Position numbers and translations under genes: made by a program. From the NCBI GenBank assembly GCA_041390825.1, contig JAWKPF010000010.1:110782-174781 (forward strand): 64,000 nt of DNA. Reading direction: 5' to 3'. The notes beneath the pieces were generated by a model. That model ran no database searches. It was given only the letters and a program-made list of their open reading frames with translations, and had not been told where the DNA came from. Below are positions 17,587 to 25,861 of this stretch, piece after piece. The stretch comes from Thermomicrobiales bacterium. Lineage in GTDB: Bacteria; Chloroflexota; Chloroflexia; Thermomicrobiales; UBA6265. Within the stretch, counting starts at the first letter, position 1, and every line of letters begins with the position of its first letter.

Positions 17587-18419
17587 AGGAATCTCCAGCC
17601 CGCCGAATCTCGAAGCGAGCGGTGCTCTTCGGCGTTCTCTTCGTGGGAGCGCTCATTGCGCTCTTTCCCTTCTACTGGATGCTCGTCACGTCGCTGAAAA
17701 CGAGCCAGGAGGTCTATCTCTACCCGCCCACCTGGTGGCCGGACCCCATCGCCTGGAGCAACTATCCGGACGCGCTCGACAAGGTCAACGGGCGCATCTT
17801 CTTCAACTCCGCCTTTTTCGCGTTGACGATCGTTTTCTTCCAGGGACTCTTCACGACCATGGGCGGATTCGCGTTCGCGCGGATCAACTTCCCGTACCGC
17901 AATCTCTTCTTCGTCCTCTATCTCAGCACGCTGATGATCCCGCCGCAGGTCACGCTGATCCCCACCTTCCTGGTCGTGGTCAGGCTGGGATGGGTCGACA
18001 GCTACCAGGGACTGATCGTGCCGATTCTGGCGCAGGGCGCGTTTGGCACCTTTCTCTTCCGGCAGTTCTTCTTGCGCCTGCCGAACGAGATGTACGAAGC
18101 CGCGCGGCTGGATGGAGCCAACTACTGGCAGCAGTTCTGGAAGTTCACCATCCCGCTGTCCCGCCCGGTGATCACGGCCTACGCCGTCATCACCTTCCTG
18201 ACGGCCTGGAAGATGTACCTCTGGCCGGTCATCGTGGTGCGCTCGGACGACCTGAAGGTGCTCCCCATGGTGCTGGCGGAACTGAGCGCCAACAGCAGCC
18301 AGGACCGCGGGGTGATGATGGCCGCCGTCACCCTTTCCATTCTGCCCATACTCATCCTCTACATCGTGGCGCAACGATGGTTCGTCGAAGGCATCGCAAT
18401 GACAGGACAGAAGGGGTAA
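17583..18419 (+). CDS. Sugar ABC transporter permease, MalG type
   Basis: 278 residues, second permease of the operon. Hydrophobic helices begin at VLFGVLFVGALIALFPFYWML. The EAA loop reads YEAARLDGANYWQQF followed by FTIPLSRP. The start ATG overlaps the stop of the MalF-type gene (ATGA). The upstream in-frame start at 17568 would lie inside the previous gene and is not needed. Confidence 0.9.
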   Translation: MKESPARRISKRAVLFGVLFVGALIALFPFYWMLVTSLKTSQEVYLYPPTWWPDPIAWSNYPDALDKVNGRIFFNSAFFALTIVFFQGLFTTMGGFAFARINFPYRNLFFVLYLSTLMIPPQVTLIPTFLVVVRLGWVDSYQGLIVPILAQGAFGTFLFRQFFLRLPNEMYEAARLDGANYWQQFWKFTIPLSRPVITAYAVITFLTAWKMYLWPVIVVRSDDLKVLPMVLAELSANSSQDRGVMMAAVTLSILPILILYIVAQRWFVEGIAMTGQKG

Positions 18420-18427
18420 CCAGGCAG

Positions 18428-19222
18428 GTGACATCGGAGAAACATGCACTTCGGTTCGGCTACAGCACGATCAACTGGGGCACGACCCCCGATCTGGACG
18501 CAGTCTTCGACGAGATCCGCCAGGCTGGCTGGGGCGCGGTGGAGCTCTTCGTCCATCCGCTCGACTGGCTCGGCACACCGGATCACTTGCGGAAGAAGCT
18601 GGGCGGGTTGCAGGTGGCCACCAACTTCGGCGCGGTCGAGGTTCCGACCAGCAAGGACCAACTGACCAAACTCAAGAATCAGATCGACTACGCCGCGCTC
18701 TTCGGGGCCGAAGCGATCGGTCTCGTCGGCGGCAGCCGGTTGCGCTGGCGTCCACCCAGCAATGAGGAATATGCCGATTTGGCCAGCTTCTGCGAAGAAC
18801 TGGCAATCTACGGCGCGGACAAGGGCGTTGCGGTCGCCTATCACCCGCATGTGGCCTGCACGATCGAGACCGAGGACGAGATCGACCGGCTGATGGATCA
18901 GACGAGGGTGCTGACCCTCTGTCTCGACGCCTCGCATATCGCGTTGGTCGACGAGGATCCCATCGCGCACATCCGCAAGTATCGCGACCGCACCAGCTAC
19001 ATCCATCTCAAGGACTGGGCGCGGGGCAAGTTCGTGGAAATGGGCGAAGGGACGGTCGATATCGACTTCGCCGCGATCTTCCGGGAACTGACCGACAACG
19101 CTTTCCCCGGTTGGGTCATCGTCGAGCAAAGCCGCAGCGATGTCTCTCCGCTGGCGAGCGCGCACGCCAACGCCGCGTTCGTCAAGAAGCTGGGCTACTC
19201 GCTCGAGCTGCCTGCCTCATGA
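18428..19222 (+). CDS. Sugar phosphate isomerase/epimerase, xylose-isomerase-like TIM barrel
   Basis: 264 residues. The sequence starts FGYSTINWGTTPDLDAVF and has the AP-endonuclease-2-like barrel features AYHPHVACTIET, LCLDASHIALVD, YIHLKDWARG, and Glu in VIVEQSR, which together give the His/Asp/Glu metal-binding set. Relatives include myo-inosose dehydratases and sugar 3-epimerases. A GTG start at 18428 is used; an ATG at 18444 is out of frame. It ends in an ATGA overlap with the oxidoreductase gene, so transport, isomerisation and oxidation are encoded together. Confidence 0.87.
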   Translation: MTSEKHALRFGYSTINWGTTPDLDAVFDEIRQAGWGAVELFVHPLDWLGTPDHLRKKLGGLQVATNFGAVEVPTSKDQLTKLKNQIDYAALFGAEAIGLVGGSRLRWRPPSNEEYADLASFCEELAIYGADKGVAVAYHPHVACTIETEDEIDRLMDQTRVLTLCLDASHIALVDEDPIAHIRKYRDRTSYIHLKDWARGKFVEMGEGTVDIDFAAIFRELTDNAFPGWVIVEQSRSDVSPLASAHANAAFVKKLGYSLELPAS

Positions 19223-20418
19223 GCATCCCCCTCGCAATCGCCGGATGCGGCGTCATGGGACGCCGGCATGTGCTCGGCCTGAAGAAACTGCAGGAGATCG
19301 GCCGGTTGCGCTTCGACCTGGTGGCCGTTTGCGACCCGATCGACACGAGCGCAAACGCGATGGCCGATCTGGCCGAGGAGTTGCTGGGCGCGCGTCCAGC
19401 CACCTATGCCGATCCCGCCAATTTGCCCGCCGAGGTGACTGCGCTCGATGTCACCACCGCGCCGAATCTGCACGCACGCATCGGGATCGAGGCGCTGCGG
19501 GCCGGGCGGCATGTGCAAATGGAAAAGCCGATCACCCTCACCATCGCCGAAGGACGCGAGTTGCTGGCGGCGCAAGGGGACCGGGTGCTCTCGGTGGCCG
19601 AAAACTACCGGCGCGATCCGATCAATCGGTTAGCGAAAGCCCTGATCGATGGCGGGGTGCTGGGACGGCCTTTCCTGATCGTGCAATCGTCCTCCGGGTC
19701 AGGCGAGAACGTCATCATCACCCCCTGGCGGCATCTGAAACGCTCCTGCGGTATCGCCATCGATATGGGCGTGCACTACGCGGACATCCTCGAGTATCTG
19801 CTCGGCCCACTGGAGACCATCGCCGGACTCGGGGCGGTGATCGACCGGGAGCGTAAAGGCACGGACGGCACGATGTTCCCAGCCGATGCCGAAGACCTCA
19901 CGATCGGGGTGGGTCGTTATGAAAGCGGCGCGCTGGCGACCATGATCCTGAACGTGGCCGGACGCGGCGAGGGGCATTTCACGCGCACCGTCTACGGCAC
20001 GTCAGGGTCGCTGGGTATTCCCGGAGACCGAACCGGAGAGCCGTTGCGCTTGAGCCTGCGCGCCAACGGCGAGGATCGCGTCGTTCCAGACACCGACCTG
20101 TTGGCGCTCGTGCCCGACGTTCATCTGGACGAGACGACCGCCGCGCTTTTCGGCGGAGATCGTCTCACCTCCTACGCGCTCCCCTGGGCCGATACCGACG
20201 CCAACTTGCTCGCCATCGAATTCGACGACTTCGCCGATGCCATCCTGACCGGGAGAAACCCCGAGGTCGACGGCGCATTCGGCCTGCGTTCGCTGGCGAT
20301 CTCGTACGGGTTCCTCGAATCGGACCGGCTGGGCCGCTTCGTCTCGGTCGACGAACTCCTGACCAGCGACGATTTGCCCTATCAACGTGAAGTCGAGGAG
20401 GCGCTCGTCCGGTCGTAG
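19219..20418 (+). CDS. Gfo/Idh/MocA-family oxidoreductase
   Basis: 399 residues, NAD(P)-dependent sugar or cyclitol dehydrogenase. The Rossmann motif GCGVMG is at 9-14 and the catalytic EKP motif lies in QMEKP. The C-terminal domain has the conserved His of GIAIDMGVHYAD. The ATG at 19219 overlaps the isomerase stop; upstream in-frame sequence belongs to the isomerase gene in another frame. With the isomerase it suggests an oxidation-isomerisation route such as those for inositols or 3-keto sugars. That pathway is inference. Confidence 0.9.
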   Translation: MSIPLAIAGCGVMGRRHVLGLKKLQEIGRLRFDLVAVCDPIDTSANAMADLAEELLGARPATYADPANLPAEVTALDVTTAPNLHARIGIEALRAGRHVQMEKPITLTIAEGRELLAAQGDRVLSVAENYRRDPINRLAKALIDGGVLGRPFLIVQSSSGSGENVIITPWRHLKRSCGIAIDMGVHYADILEYLLGPLETIAGLGAVIDRERKGTDGTMFPADAEDLTIGVGRYESGALATMILNVAGRGEGHFTRTVYGTSGSLGIPGDRTGEPLRLSLRANGEDRVVPDTDLLALVPDVHLDETTAALFGGDRLTSYALPWADTDANLLAIEFDDFADAILTGRNPEVDGAFGLRSLAISYGFLESDRLGRFVSVDELLTSDDLPYQREVEEALVRS

Positions 20419-20603
20419 TGGCGGGACCTGTGCCCGCCGTCCGTAGTGGCGGGACCCGTGCCCGCCTGCGGCCGAAGGCCGCCAAATCGTTGCCAACAGC
20501 CATGCCTCTGATTCGGAGGATGGTTGTGGATACATTCGTTTTCGAGCATTCACCGATTGGCGGCCACGGGCGCCGCCATTCCGGCGGCGTACGGGGGGAA
20601 TTC
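20419..20603. repeat. Spacer with GTAGTGGCGGGACC repeats
   Basis: Two tandem near-copies of GTAGTGGCGGGACC followed by GTGCCCGCC occur at about 20417-20466, then GCGGCCGAAGGCCGC. Each is palindromic (GGCGGG with CCCGCC). The design is like the GTAGCGCAGGGACC family at 6667 and 21789. The next gene's frame is open through the region, but its own start is at 20604. Confidence 0.6.
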
Positions 20604-21734
20604 GTGGCGAAGCAAAAGGTGAAAATCGTCGTTTGGGACAGTATCGGGAACACGGTGCTGGGGGTGCGGCCCTGGTCGAGCTGGGAGCCAAACCAGGTCG
20701 AGCACTTTCTGCGCGAGGATCCGGCAGGCCCGAAACGGGCCAGGAGTTTCGCTGAGCTCTTTGCCGACTACGATGTCGAGTTGATCTGGTTCAACAGCGC
20801 GGACGAGGCCTATGGCGCGTTTGGCTCCCTCGGTCAGGACTACGCAGCCAATCTGCGTCCGACCAAAGATATCGACGAGATCGCGGCCGAGGCCAGGGAC
20901 GCCGACTATCTGGTGATTCACAAGCAGCGCTTTCCCGCCGAGGCGCTGCTCGAGATGAAGAACCTGAAACTCGTACAGCATCTCGGGCAGGACTATCGGG
21001 GTATGCCGGTCGAGGCCGCGCGGCAGCTCGGGGTACCCGCGGCGGCCACCCCGCTGGTGAACTACATCACCGTGGCCGAGCATGTCTGGGCCTTCGTGCT
21101 GAACTGGCTCAAACGGCTTCCCGCCATCCGCGATTACATGCGCGAACGGCACTACACCGCGAACTGGGGCATGTTCCCCGGGGTGCAGTACGCGGGCGAT
21201 GTCACGCTTGGTCTGCTCGGCATGGGCGAGATCGCCCGGCCGATCGCGAAATACGCGCAAGCGTTCGATATGCCGGTCATCTATTGGGATATCGAGCGGT
21301 TCCCGGAGCTGGAAGCGAAATACGGTCTCACCTATGCCGCATGGGATGAGATTTTCGCCCAGTCGGACATTCTGTCTGTGCAACTCGCGCTCAACGATCA
21401 GACCCGCGGCATCATCGGGGCGCGTGAGATCGGGCTGATGAAACCGACGTCGCTCTTCATCAATACCGCGCGTGGCAAGCTGGTCGATCAGGGTGCATTG
21501 ACCGAGGCGGTTGCGAGCGGCAAGATCGGCGGTGTGGCGCTCGATGTGTATTACGAGGAGCCGTTGCCAATCGACGATCCGCTGCTCGATCTGCACGATC
21601 TCCCTGGCGACCGCGTCACACTCACCCCGCACGATGCCTGGCAAAGCCCATGGACCTGGGTGCGCGACTCGCAGGAGATTTGGTTCAACGTCTTGCGATC
21701 GTTGCGGGGTGAACCGTTGAAATGGTTGGTGTAG
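20604..21734 (+). CDS. D-isomer-specific 2-hydroxyacid dehydrogenase (second copy)
   Basis: 376 residues. The NAD motif is GMGEIA after the strand VTLGLL. Catalytic Arg in NTARG, Glu in YYEEP and His in TPHDAW are all present. The GTG at 20604 has GGGGGG about six bases upstream and begins VAKQKVKIVVWD, a typical first strand. It is only distantly similar to the enzyme at 1127, yet both precede an LLM oxidoreductase and sit with sugar permeases. Substrate unknown. Confidence 0.88.
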   Translation: MAKQKVKIVVWDSIGNTVLGVRPWSSWEPNQVEHFLREDPAGPKRARSFAELFADYDVELIWFNSADEAYGAFGSLGQDYAANLRPTKDIDEIAAEARDADYLVIHKQRFPAEALLEMKNLKLVQHLGQDYRGMPVEAARQLGVPAAATPLVNYITVAEHVWAFVLNWLKRLPAIRDYMRERHYTANWGMFPGVQYAGDVTLGLLGMGEIARPIAKYAQAFDMPVIYWDIERFPELEAKYGLTYAAWDEIFAQSDILSVQLALNDQTRGIIGAREIGLMKPTSLFINTARGKLVDQGALTEAVASGKIGGVALDVYYEEPLPIDDPLLDLHDLPGDRVTLTPHDAWQSPWTWVRDSQEIWFNVLRSLRGEPLKWLV

Positions 21735-21940
21735 CCGCGCCGGTTCACGATCATCGGGCACGGAGGCCCTTTGCTACGACCGGAACGGTTCGCGATCGTA
21801 GGGCAGGGACTCTGTGCCCTGCCATCGCGCGAAGCGCGATCACGGCGTGTCGGCGACCATGCGGAATTGCAAGAGCCCGTCGCCACGAGAGGGTACAGAG
21901 GCCCTTCGCTACGACCGGTAGGTGAGAAGAGGAGTCAACA
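21735..21940. repeat. Spacer with GTAGGGCAGGGACT repeat copies
   Basis: At 21795-21840 lies a copy of the family seen at 6667 (GTAGGGCAGGGACTCTGTGCCC, then CATCGCGCGAAGCGCGAT). Degenerate inverted pieces ending CTACGACCGG flank it at about 21755-21781 and 21893-21920, so the whole spacer resembles an inverted-repeat element. No gene is seen in it. Confidence 0.65.
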
Positions 21941-23014
21941 ATGCCGCCAACTCGATTTGGGTTCTGTTTGCCGATCTTTGCCGCGCCGGGACCGAATCTG
22001 TTCCGCACGCCGGGATTCGCGGAGATCGACCCGGCTGCCTGCATGGCGATGGGGAAACGCGCCGACGAGCTCGGATACGACTCGCTCTGGGTGGCGGACC
22101 ATCTGATGCTGGGGAAGGACGACGCCATCCTGGAAGGGTGGACGGTGCTCTCCGCTCTGGCTGGCGCGACGACGCGCGCGAAGCTCGGCATGATCCATCT
22201 GGCGGTGCTCTTCCGCAATCCCGCGTTGACCGCCAAGATGGTTGCCACCCTCGATCAAATCTCCGGCGGACGCGTGATTCATTTCATGGACTGCGGGTTC
22301 AGCGGACGGGAATACCTTGCCTATGGGTTGCCCTGGGACGAGGAGATCGACAAACGGGTGGCGATGCTGACCGAAGCGACCGAACTGATGCTGCAGCTTT
22401 GGTCGTCGGACGAACCGGTCACGTTTCAGGGGGCGCACTATTCGACCCACGAAGCGCTCTGCACCCCGCATCCGATCCAGCAGCCGCACCCGCCGATCTG
22501 GTTCGGAGAGGTCAATCCCAACACGCTCGATGCCTGCGCGACCTATGGGCAGGGGTGGAATTCGACGCCGGTGTCGATTGCGGAGCTGCGTCGCCGGCTC
22601 GGCCTGGTGCGCGAGGCATGCGAGCGGAAACATCGCGATTTCGATGAGCTCGAGCTGAGTCTCGAAACGCAATTGCTGGTCGCGGAGGACATCGAGGCAA
22701 TTCGCGCGCGCCTGCGGGATCTGGCGACGCTCGCCGACGCCTCGGCCGATGAGCGCGGACAGGTGAAAGGATTCGTCAGCAGCTACGCCACGGACGACGA
22801 CTTCAGGGCGTTCGTCTCCGGCGCGAGCGACACGATCCCGAGCCGCCTGGCGGAGGATTGGGTAATCGGCACCCCCGACCAGGTCGAGGCCCGCTTGCGG
22901 GAGTACATGGACGAAGGCATCTCGCATTTCATGATTTGGTTCATGGACGCCCCGAACCTGGCGGGCATGGAGCTCTTCGCAGAGCAGGTCGCGCCACGCT
23001 TCGAACGCGCCTGA
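21941..23014 (+). CDS. LLM-class flavin-dependent oxidoreductase (second copy)
   Basis: 357 residues of the luciferase-like family. Visible features: N-terminal strand FGFCLPIFA, LWVADHLML, LGMIHLAVLFRNPA, and the C-terminal WVIGTPDQVEARLREYMDEG. The last is the usual F420/FMN-family ending and matches the copy at 2435 in layout but not closely in sequence. AGAAGAGGAG lies before the ATG. It follows a hydroxyacid dehydrogenase, repeating the gene order at 1127-3331. Confidence 0.88.
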   Translation: MPPTRFGFCLPIFAAPGPNLFRTPGFAEIDPAACMAMGKRADELGYDSLWVADHLMLGKDDAILEGWTVLSALAGATTRAKLGMIHLAVLFRNPALTAKMVATLDQISGGRVIHFMDCGFSGREYLAYGLPWDEEIDKRVAMLTEATELMLQLWSSDEPVTFQGAHYSTHEALCTPHPIQQPHPPIWFGEVNPNTLDACATYGQGWNSTPVSIAELRRRLGLVREACERKHRDFDELELSLETQLLVAEDIEAIRARLRDLATLADASADERGQVKGFVSSYATDDDFRAFVSGASDTIPSRLAEDWVIGTPDQVEARLREYMDEGISHFMIWFMDAPNLAGMELFAEQVAPRFERA

Positions 23015-23023
23015 CGCGAGACC

Positions 23024-23066
23024 GTGCCCCACCCCTGTCATTCTGAACGAAGTGAAGAATCTCTCC
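23024..23066 (+). repeat. REP-like element B, direct copy before the GIY-YIG gene
   Basis: GCCCCACCCCTGTCATTCTG followed by AACGAAGTGAAGAATCTCTC. The core CATTCTGAACGAAGTGAAG recurs inverted three times at 23511-23724 and once more direct at 23763-23798. The core has partial dyad symmetry (TTCTGAACGAAGTGAAGAA). Confidence 0.85.
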
Positions 23067-23093
23067 GTCGGTTGCGTCAGGAGCTATTGACAG

Positions 23094-23390
23094 ATGGCGA
23101 ACCAACGCATTTACCACGTGTACATCATGTCCAACATCTCCAGGACGCTGTATGTCGGAGTCACCAACGACCTGCACCGCCGCGTCTGGGAGCATCGGCA
23201 GAAAAACCACAATGGATTCACCCAGCAGTACAACTGCACCATGCTCGTGTACTGCGAATCGTGTTCTCGGATCGACGACGCGATCGCGCGCGAGAAACAA
23301 ATCAAGGGTTGGAAGCGGGAGAAAAAGCTCGCCTTGGTGCGCGAAGCAAACCCTCATTGGCTCGATCTCGCGGCCGACTGGTTCGCTTGA
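23094..23390 (+). CDS. Single-domain GIY-YIG nuclease-like protein
   Basis: 98 residues, the whole length being one GIY-YIG domain. The two motif strands are VYI (9-11) and YVG (20-22); the conserved arginine is at 29-30 (HRR), and the catalytic glutamate is Glu67 in AREKQIKGWKR. All residues expected for metal-dependent DNA cleavage are present. Stand-alone members are common in bacteria, with mostly unknown roles. It is bracketed by copies of a repeat with the core CATTCTGAACGAAGTGAAG, which suggests that the gene and the repeat may move or be maintained together. Confidence 0.88.
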   Translation: MANQRIYHVYIMSNISRTLYVGVTNDLHRRVWEHRQKNHNGFTQQYNCTMLVYCESCSRIDDAIAREKQIKGWKREKKLALVREANPHWLDLAADWFA

Positions 23391-23510
23391 AACTCGAACC
23401 CTGGTCGCGATGCTGGGAAACGCAAAGGGAGAGATGCTTCACGTCGTTCAATCGTCCGGTGTTTTGAACCTCTCTGACTTCTCGATCGAGTCTCTGGGCT
23501 ACTCCAACGA

Positions 23511-23724
23511 AGAGAGATTCTTCACTTCGTTCAGAATGACAGGGGTGGGGCAAGGGAACGCAGTGGAGACCGATTCGTGTGGCGAGGACGACGAAGCGAG
23601 ATTCTTCACTTCGTTCAGAATGACAGGGGTGGGGCAAGGGAACGCAGTGGAGACCGATTCGTGTGGCGAGGACGACGAAGCGAGATTCTTCACTGCGTTC
23701 AGAATGACGGGGGTGGGACAAGGT
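23511..23724 (-). repeat. 84-base tandem repeat containing inverted REP-like element B
   Basis: Three units with an 84-base period start with ATTCTTCACTTCGTTCAGAA at 23517, 23601 and 23685. The first two are almost identical; the third is partial and carries changes. Each starts with the element found direct at 23024, here in inverted orientation, followed by GGGGTGGGGCAAGG and a unique linker. Confidence 0.9.
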
Positions 23725-23762
23725 ATGAGTGTCAGAGCACTTGCATGAGCGATCTGTCCAAC

Positions 23763-23798
23763 CGGTGTCATTCTGAACGGAGTGAAGAATCTCTCCCG
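23763..23798 (+). repeat. REP-like element B, second direct copy
   Basis: GTGTCATTCTGAACGGAGTG continuing AAGAATCTCTC, with one change from the 23024 copy. It stands in inverted orientation relative to the tandem units at 23511-23724, so a large hairpin could form. Confidence 0.8.
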
Positions 23799-23904
23799 GC
23801 GGCGCGGTCCAATCACCGGTTCACTCGACCAGACAACTCGCATTGGACGCACAATCCTCAATGACAAGAGTGACATCGACTCGATTCGACATCGGAGGGT
23901 GAGC

Positions 23905-25047
23905 ATGGAGCGTTTCGATCTCGTCATCCAGAACGGGCGGGTGATCGATCCGGGGAGCGGGGTCGATGGATACCTCGATATCGGCTTTCGCGATGGGAAA
24001 GTGGCGGAAGTTGCGCCCAGGATCGATCCCGGCGACGCGGTCACCATCGATGCGCGCGACAAGCTGGTGACACCCGGATTGGTGGACGCGCATGTGCACG
24101 TCTACGAGGGGGTCTCGCACTACGGAATCCCGCCCGATCCAACCTGCCTGGCGCACGGAGCCACTACGGTGCTCGATGCCGGATCGGCCGGCGCCGACAC
24201 CTTCAAGGGCTTCCGCAAGTACATCATCGAAGCAAGCGAAACCCGTATTCTCGCGATGCTGAATATCTCGTCGATGGGGATGCTGTCGGAAGAAGTCGGC
24301 GAGCTGGACGATATCAAGTGGGCCGACATTCCCAAGGCGCTGGCGACGATCGAGGCAAATCGGGATGTGATCCTGGGGGTCAAGGTCCGCCTCACCCGCG
24401 GGCTGAATTGCAGCGAAGCGTCGGGCATTCGCCCCCTCTTTCTCGCGCGGGAAGCTGCCGACGCAGCCGGATTGCCCCTGATGATCCACCCGCAGGACTC
24501 ATGGGCAGATTCGATCGATCAGGTGCTGGCCGTGCTGCGCAAAGACGACATCATGACCCACATGTACCACGGCTTGCGGCATGGGATTCTGGACGAAAAC
24601 GGCCGCATCCAACCGGCCGTGCAAGCGGCGCGCGACCGGGGCGTGCGTTTCGATGTCGGTCACGGGCAAGGATCGTTCTCGTGGGATGTCTGCTCCAAAG
24701 CCATGGCACAAGGCTTTCTGCCCGACACGATTTCGTCCGATTTGCATAGCCACAATGTCGAGGGGCCGGTTTTCGATCTCTTGACGACCGTGTCGAAATT
24801 CCTGTTGCTCGGGATGCCGTTGCATGACGCGCTGCAGCGGGTGACCGTCGAGCCGGCAAAGACGGTTGGAATGCCAGGGAGAATCGGGACGCTTGCGGTC
24901 GGAGCCGAAGGCGATGCTGTGGTGATCGATCAGCGCGAGGGACGCTTCGATCTGGTCGATTCGCATGGCGTCGTGCGGCAGACGACCATGAAGCTCGTGC
25001 CAACAGTCGTCGTCAAGGGCGGGCGTGTGGTGCGAACCGAAGCATGA
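23905..25047 (+). CDS. Amidohydrolase/deacetylase-family metallohydrolase
   Basis: 380 residues. The N-terminal beta-sandwich (LVIQNGRVIDPGSG) and the metal HxH motif (His63 and His65 in DAHVH) mark a dihydroorotase-like amidohydrolase. Further ligands are suggested by the Lys in GVKVRL, the His in MIHPQ and MTHMYH, and the Asp in SSDLHSH. The block DVGHGQGSFSW followed by LPDTISSDLH matches the EF_0837/AHA_3915 deacetylase subgroup. The ATG at 23905 with GGAGGG five bases upstream is chosen. Substrate is probably an N-acyl or cyclic amide compound. Confidence 0.85.
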   Translation: MERFDLVIQNGRVIDPGSGVDGYLDIGFRDGKVAEVAPRIDPGDAVTIDARDKLVTPGLVDAHVHVYEGVSHYGIPPDPTCLAHGATTVLDAGSAGADTFKGFRKYIIEASETRILAMLNISSMGMLSEEVGELDDIKWADIPKALATIEANRDVILGVKVRLTRGLNCSEASGIRPLFLAREAADAAGLPLMIHPQDSWADSIDQVLAVLRKDDIMTHMYHGLRHGILDENGRIQPAVQAARDRGVRFDVGHGQGSFSWDVCSKAMAQGFLPDTISSDLHSHNVEGPVFDLLTTVSKFLLLGMPLHDALQRVTVEPAKTVGMPGRIGTLAVGAEGDAVVIDQREGRFDLVDSHGVVRQTTMKLVPTVVVKGGRVVRTEA

Positions 25048-25103
25048 GTCCCGGGCGTTGCGCGGTGGCAACATCGTGCGGCGCTGGACTCACAGCCGAA
25101 CGG

Positions 25104-25712
25104 TCACGCCTCTTCATTTGGGATCGGCTCCAGACGGATCGGGCTATTGTTGCCAGTGACCTCTGCTTTGAGCGTCTGTGAATATTCAGCACCGGAGAGC
25201 GCGTCGCGATAGTTGACGGTCGCTTCCAGCACGAAATCCTCCGGCACCTCCCAGTTTCCGCCAGCGTCCGGTTGTGACTTCGCGAGATCGACCCCTTCGA
25301 TCGTCGGGGCCGCGAGCTCGAACACAAGTCGATACCAGCCGGGCAACGCCGGAAAGCTGTCGATTTCGTCGATGGTGTGACCACGGGCGTCCCGCAACGG
25401 CAGGCTGAGCGAGACGCGCAGGTCGCTGGCGGGATTGCGGCCATGATTGCCGATGATGAGCGTCGGCGGATCGGAATTCGCGACCGTGGCAAAGAGAACC
25501 GGACGCGATTCGTTCGCCATCGCGGCACGCATCTCGGCGGTCTGCTGCTGCATCTGAACAGTTTGCGCGTGGAGGGCGGTCAACGACTCGACCGTAGCGT
25601 CCGACTCGCGGGTCATTTGCGCAACGGTGGCGCGTTGATAGTACGCGGCAAACACAATGCCCAGGAAGAGACCAACGATCGCCAGCACATCGACTGTCTG
25701 TTCGTATGTCAT
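25104..25712 (-). CDS. Membrane-anchored hypothetical protein
   Basis: 202 residues. One N-terminal membrane helix (about 8-25, VLAIVGLFLGIVFAAYY) is followed by a short coiled coil (ESLTALHAQTVQMQQQTAEM) and a beta-rich domain (LFATVANSDPPTLIIGNHG, then a strand-rich end). The layout resembles small anchored proteins whose outer domain has an immunoglobulin-like fold. No family is recognised. It diverges from the DUF3224 gene across a 149-base spacer that contains a LexA-like palindrome. Confidence 0.65.
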   Translation of the reverse strand: MTYEQTVDVLAIVGLFLGIVFAAYYQRATVAQMTRESDATVESLTALHAQTVQMQQQTAEMRAAMANESRPVLFATVANSDPPTLIIGNHGRNPASDLRVSLSLPLRDARGHTIDEIDSFPALPGWYRLVFELAAPTIEGVDLAKSQPDAGGNWEVPEDFVLEATVNYRDALSGAEYSQTLKAEVTGNNSPIRLEPIPNEEA

Positions 25713-25823
25713 CGCGCCTGCTCATATCCAACGGTCACGGGTTTGATGATCACCACGTTACCGGGGAGTTCTCGAAGTTGCAATGGCGCTGCAGCAGACG
25801 ATTGGGCTTGAATCAATTGCCCA

Positions 25824-25849
25824 AGTGTGCGAACATTTGTTCGCACACT
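25824..25849. promoter_or_regulatory. Perfect palindrome resembling a LexA (SOS) box
   Basis: A perfect 12-base inverted repeat with a two-base centre; its core is CGAACATTTGTTCG. GAAC-N4-GTTC is the LexA operator (Cheo box) of Bacillus and Actinobacteria. It ends immediately before the GGAGGGG ribosome-binding site of the gene at 25862, so a bound repressor would block its transcription. A site for another dimeric repressor is possible. Confidence 0.65.
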
Positions 25850-25861
25850 GGGAGGGGTCCT

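Larger units (their letters stand above)
23391..23904. other. Gene-free region holding REP-like elements
   Basis: 514 bases between the GIY-YIG and amidohydrolase genes. It contains the 84-base tandem repeat (23511-23724) and a further REP-like copy (23763-23798). Open frames through it encode repeated 28-residue peptides and are taken as by-products of the 84-base period. Confidence 0.7.

Noticed and set aside
23511..23724. CRISPR-like array
   Set aside because: Units are nearly identical through the whole 84 bases, so there are no variable spacers between short repeats, and no cas gene is present.
23152..23748. An open frame with three 28-residue peptide repeats (RFFTSFRMTGVGQG)
   Set aside because: It arises because the 84-base repeat period is a multiple of three; the frame overlaps the GIY-YIG gene and has no ribosome-binding site.
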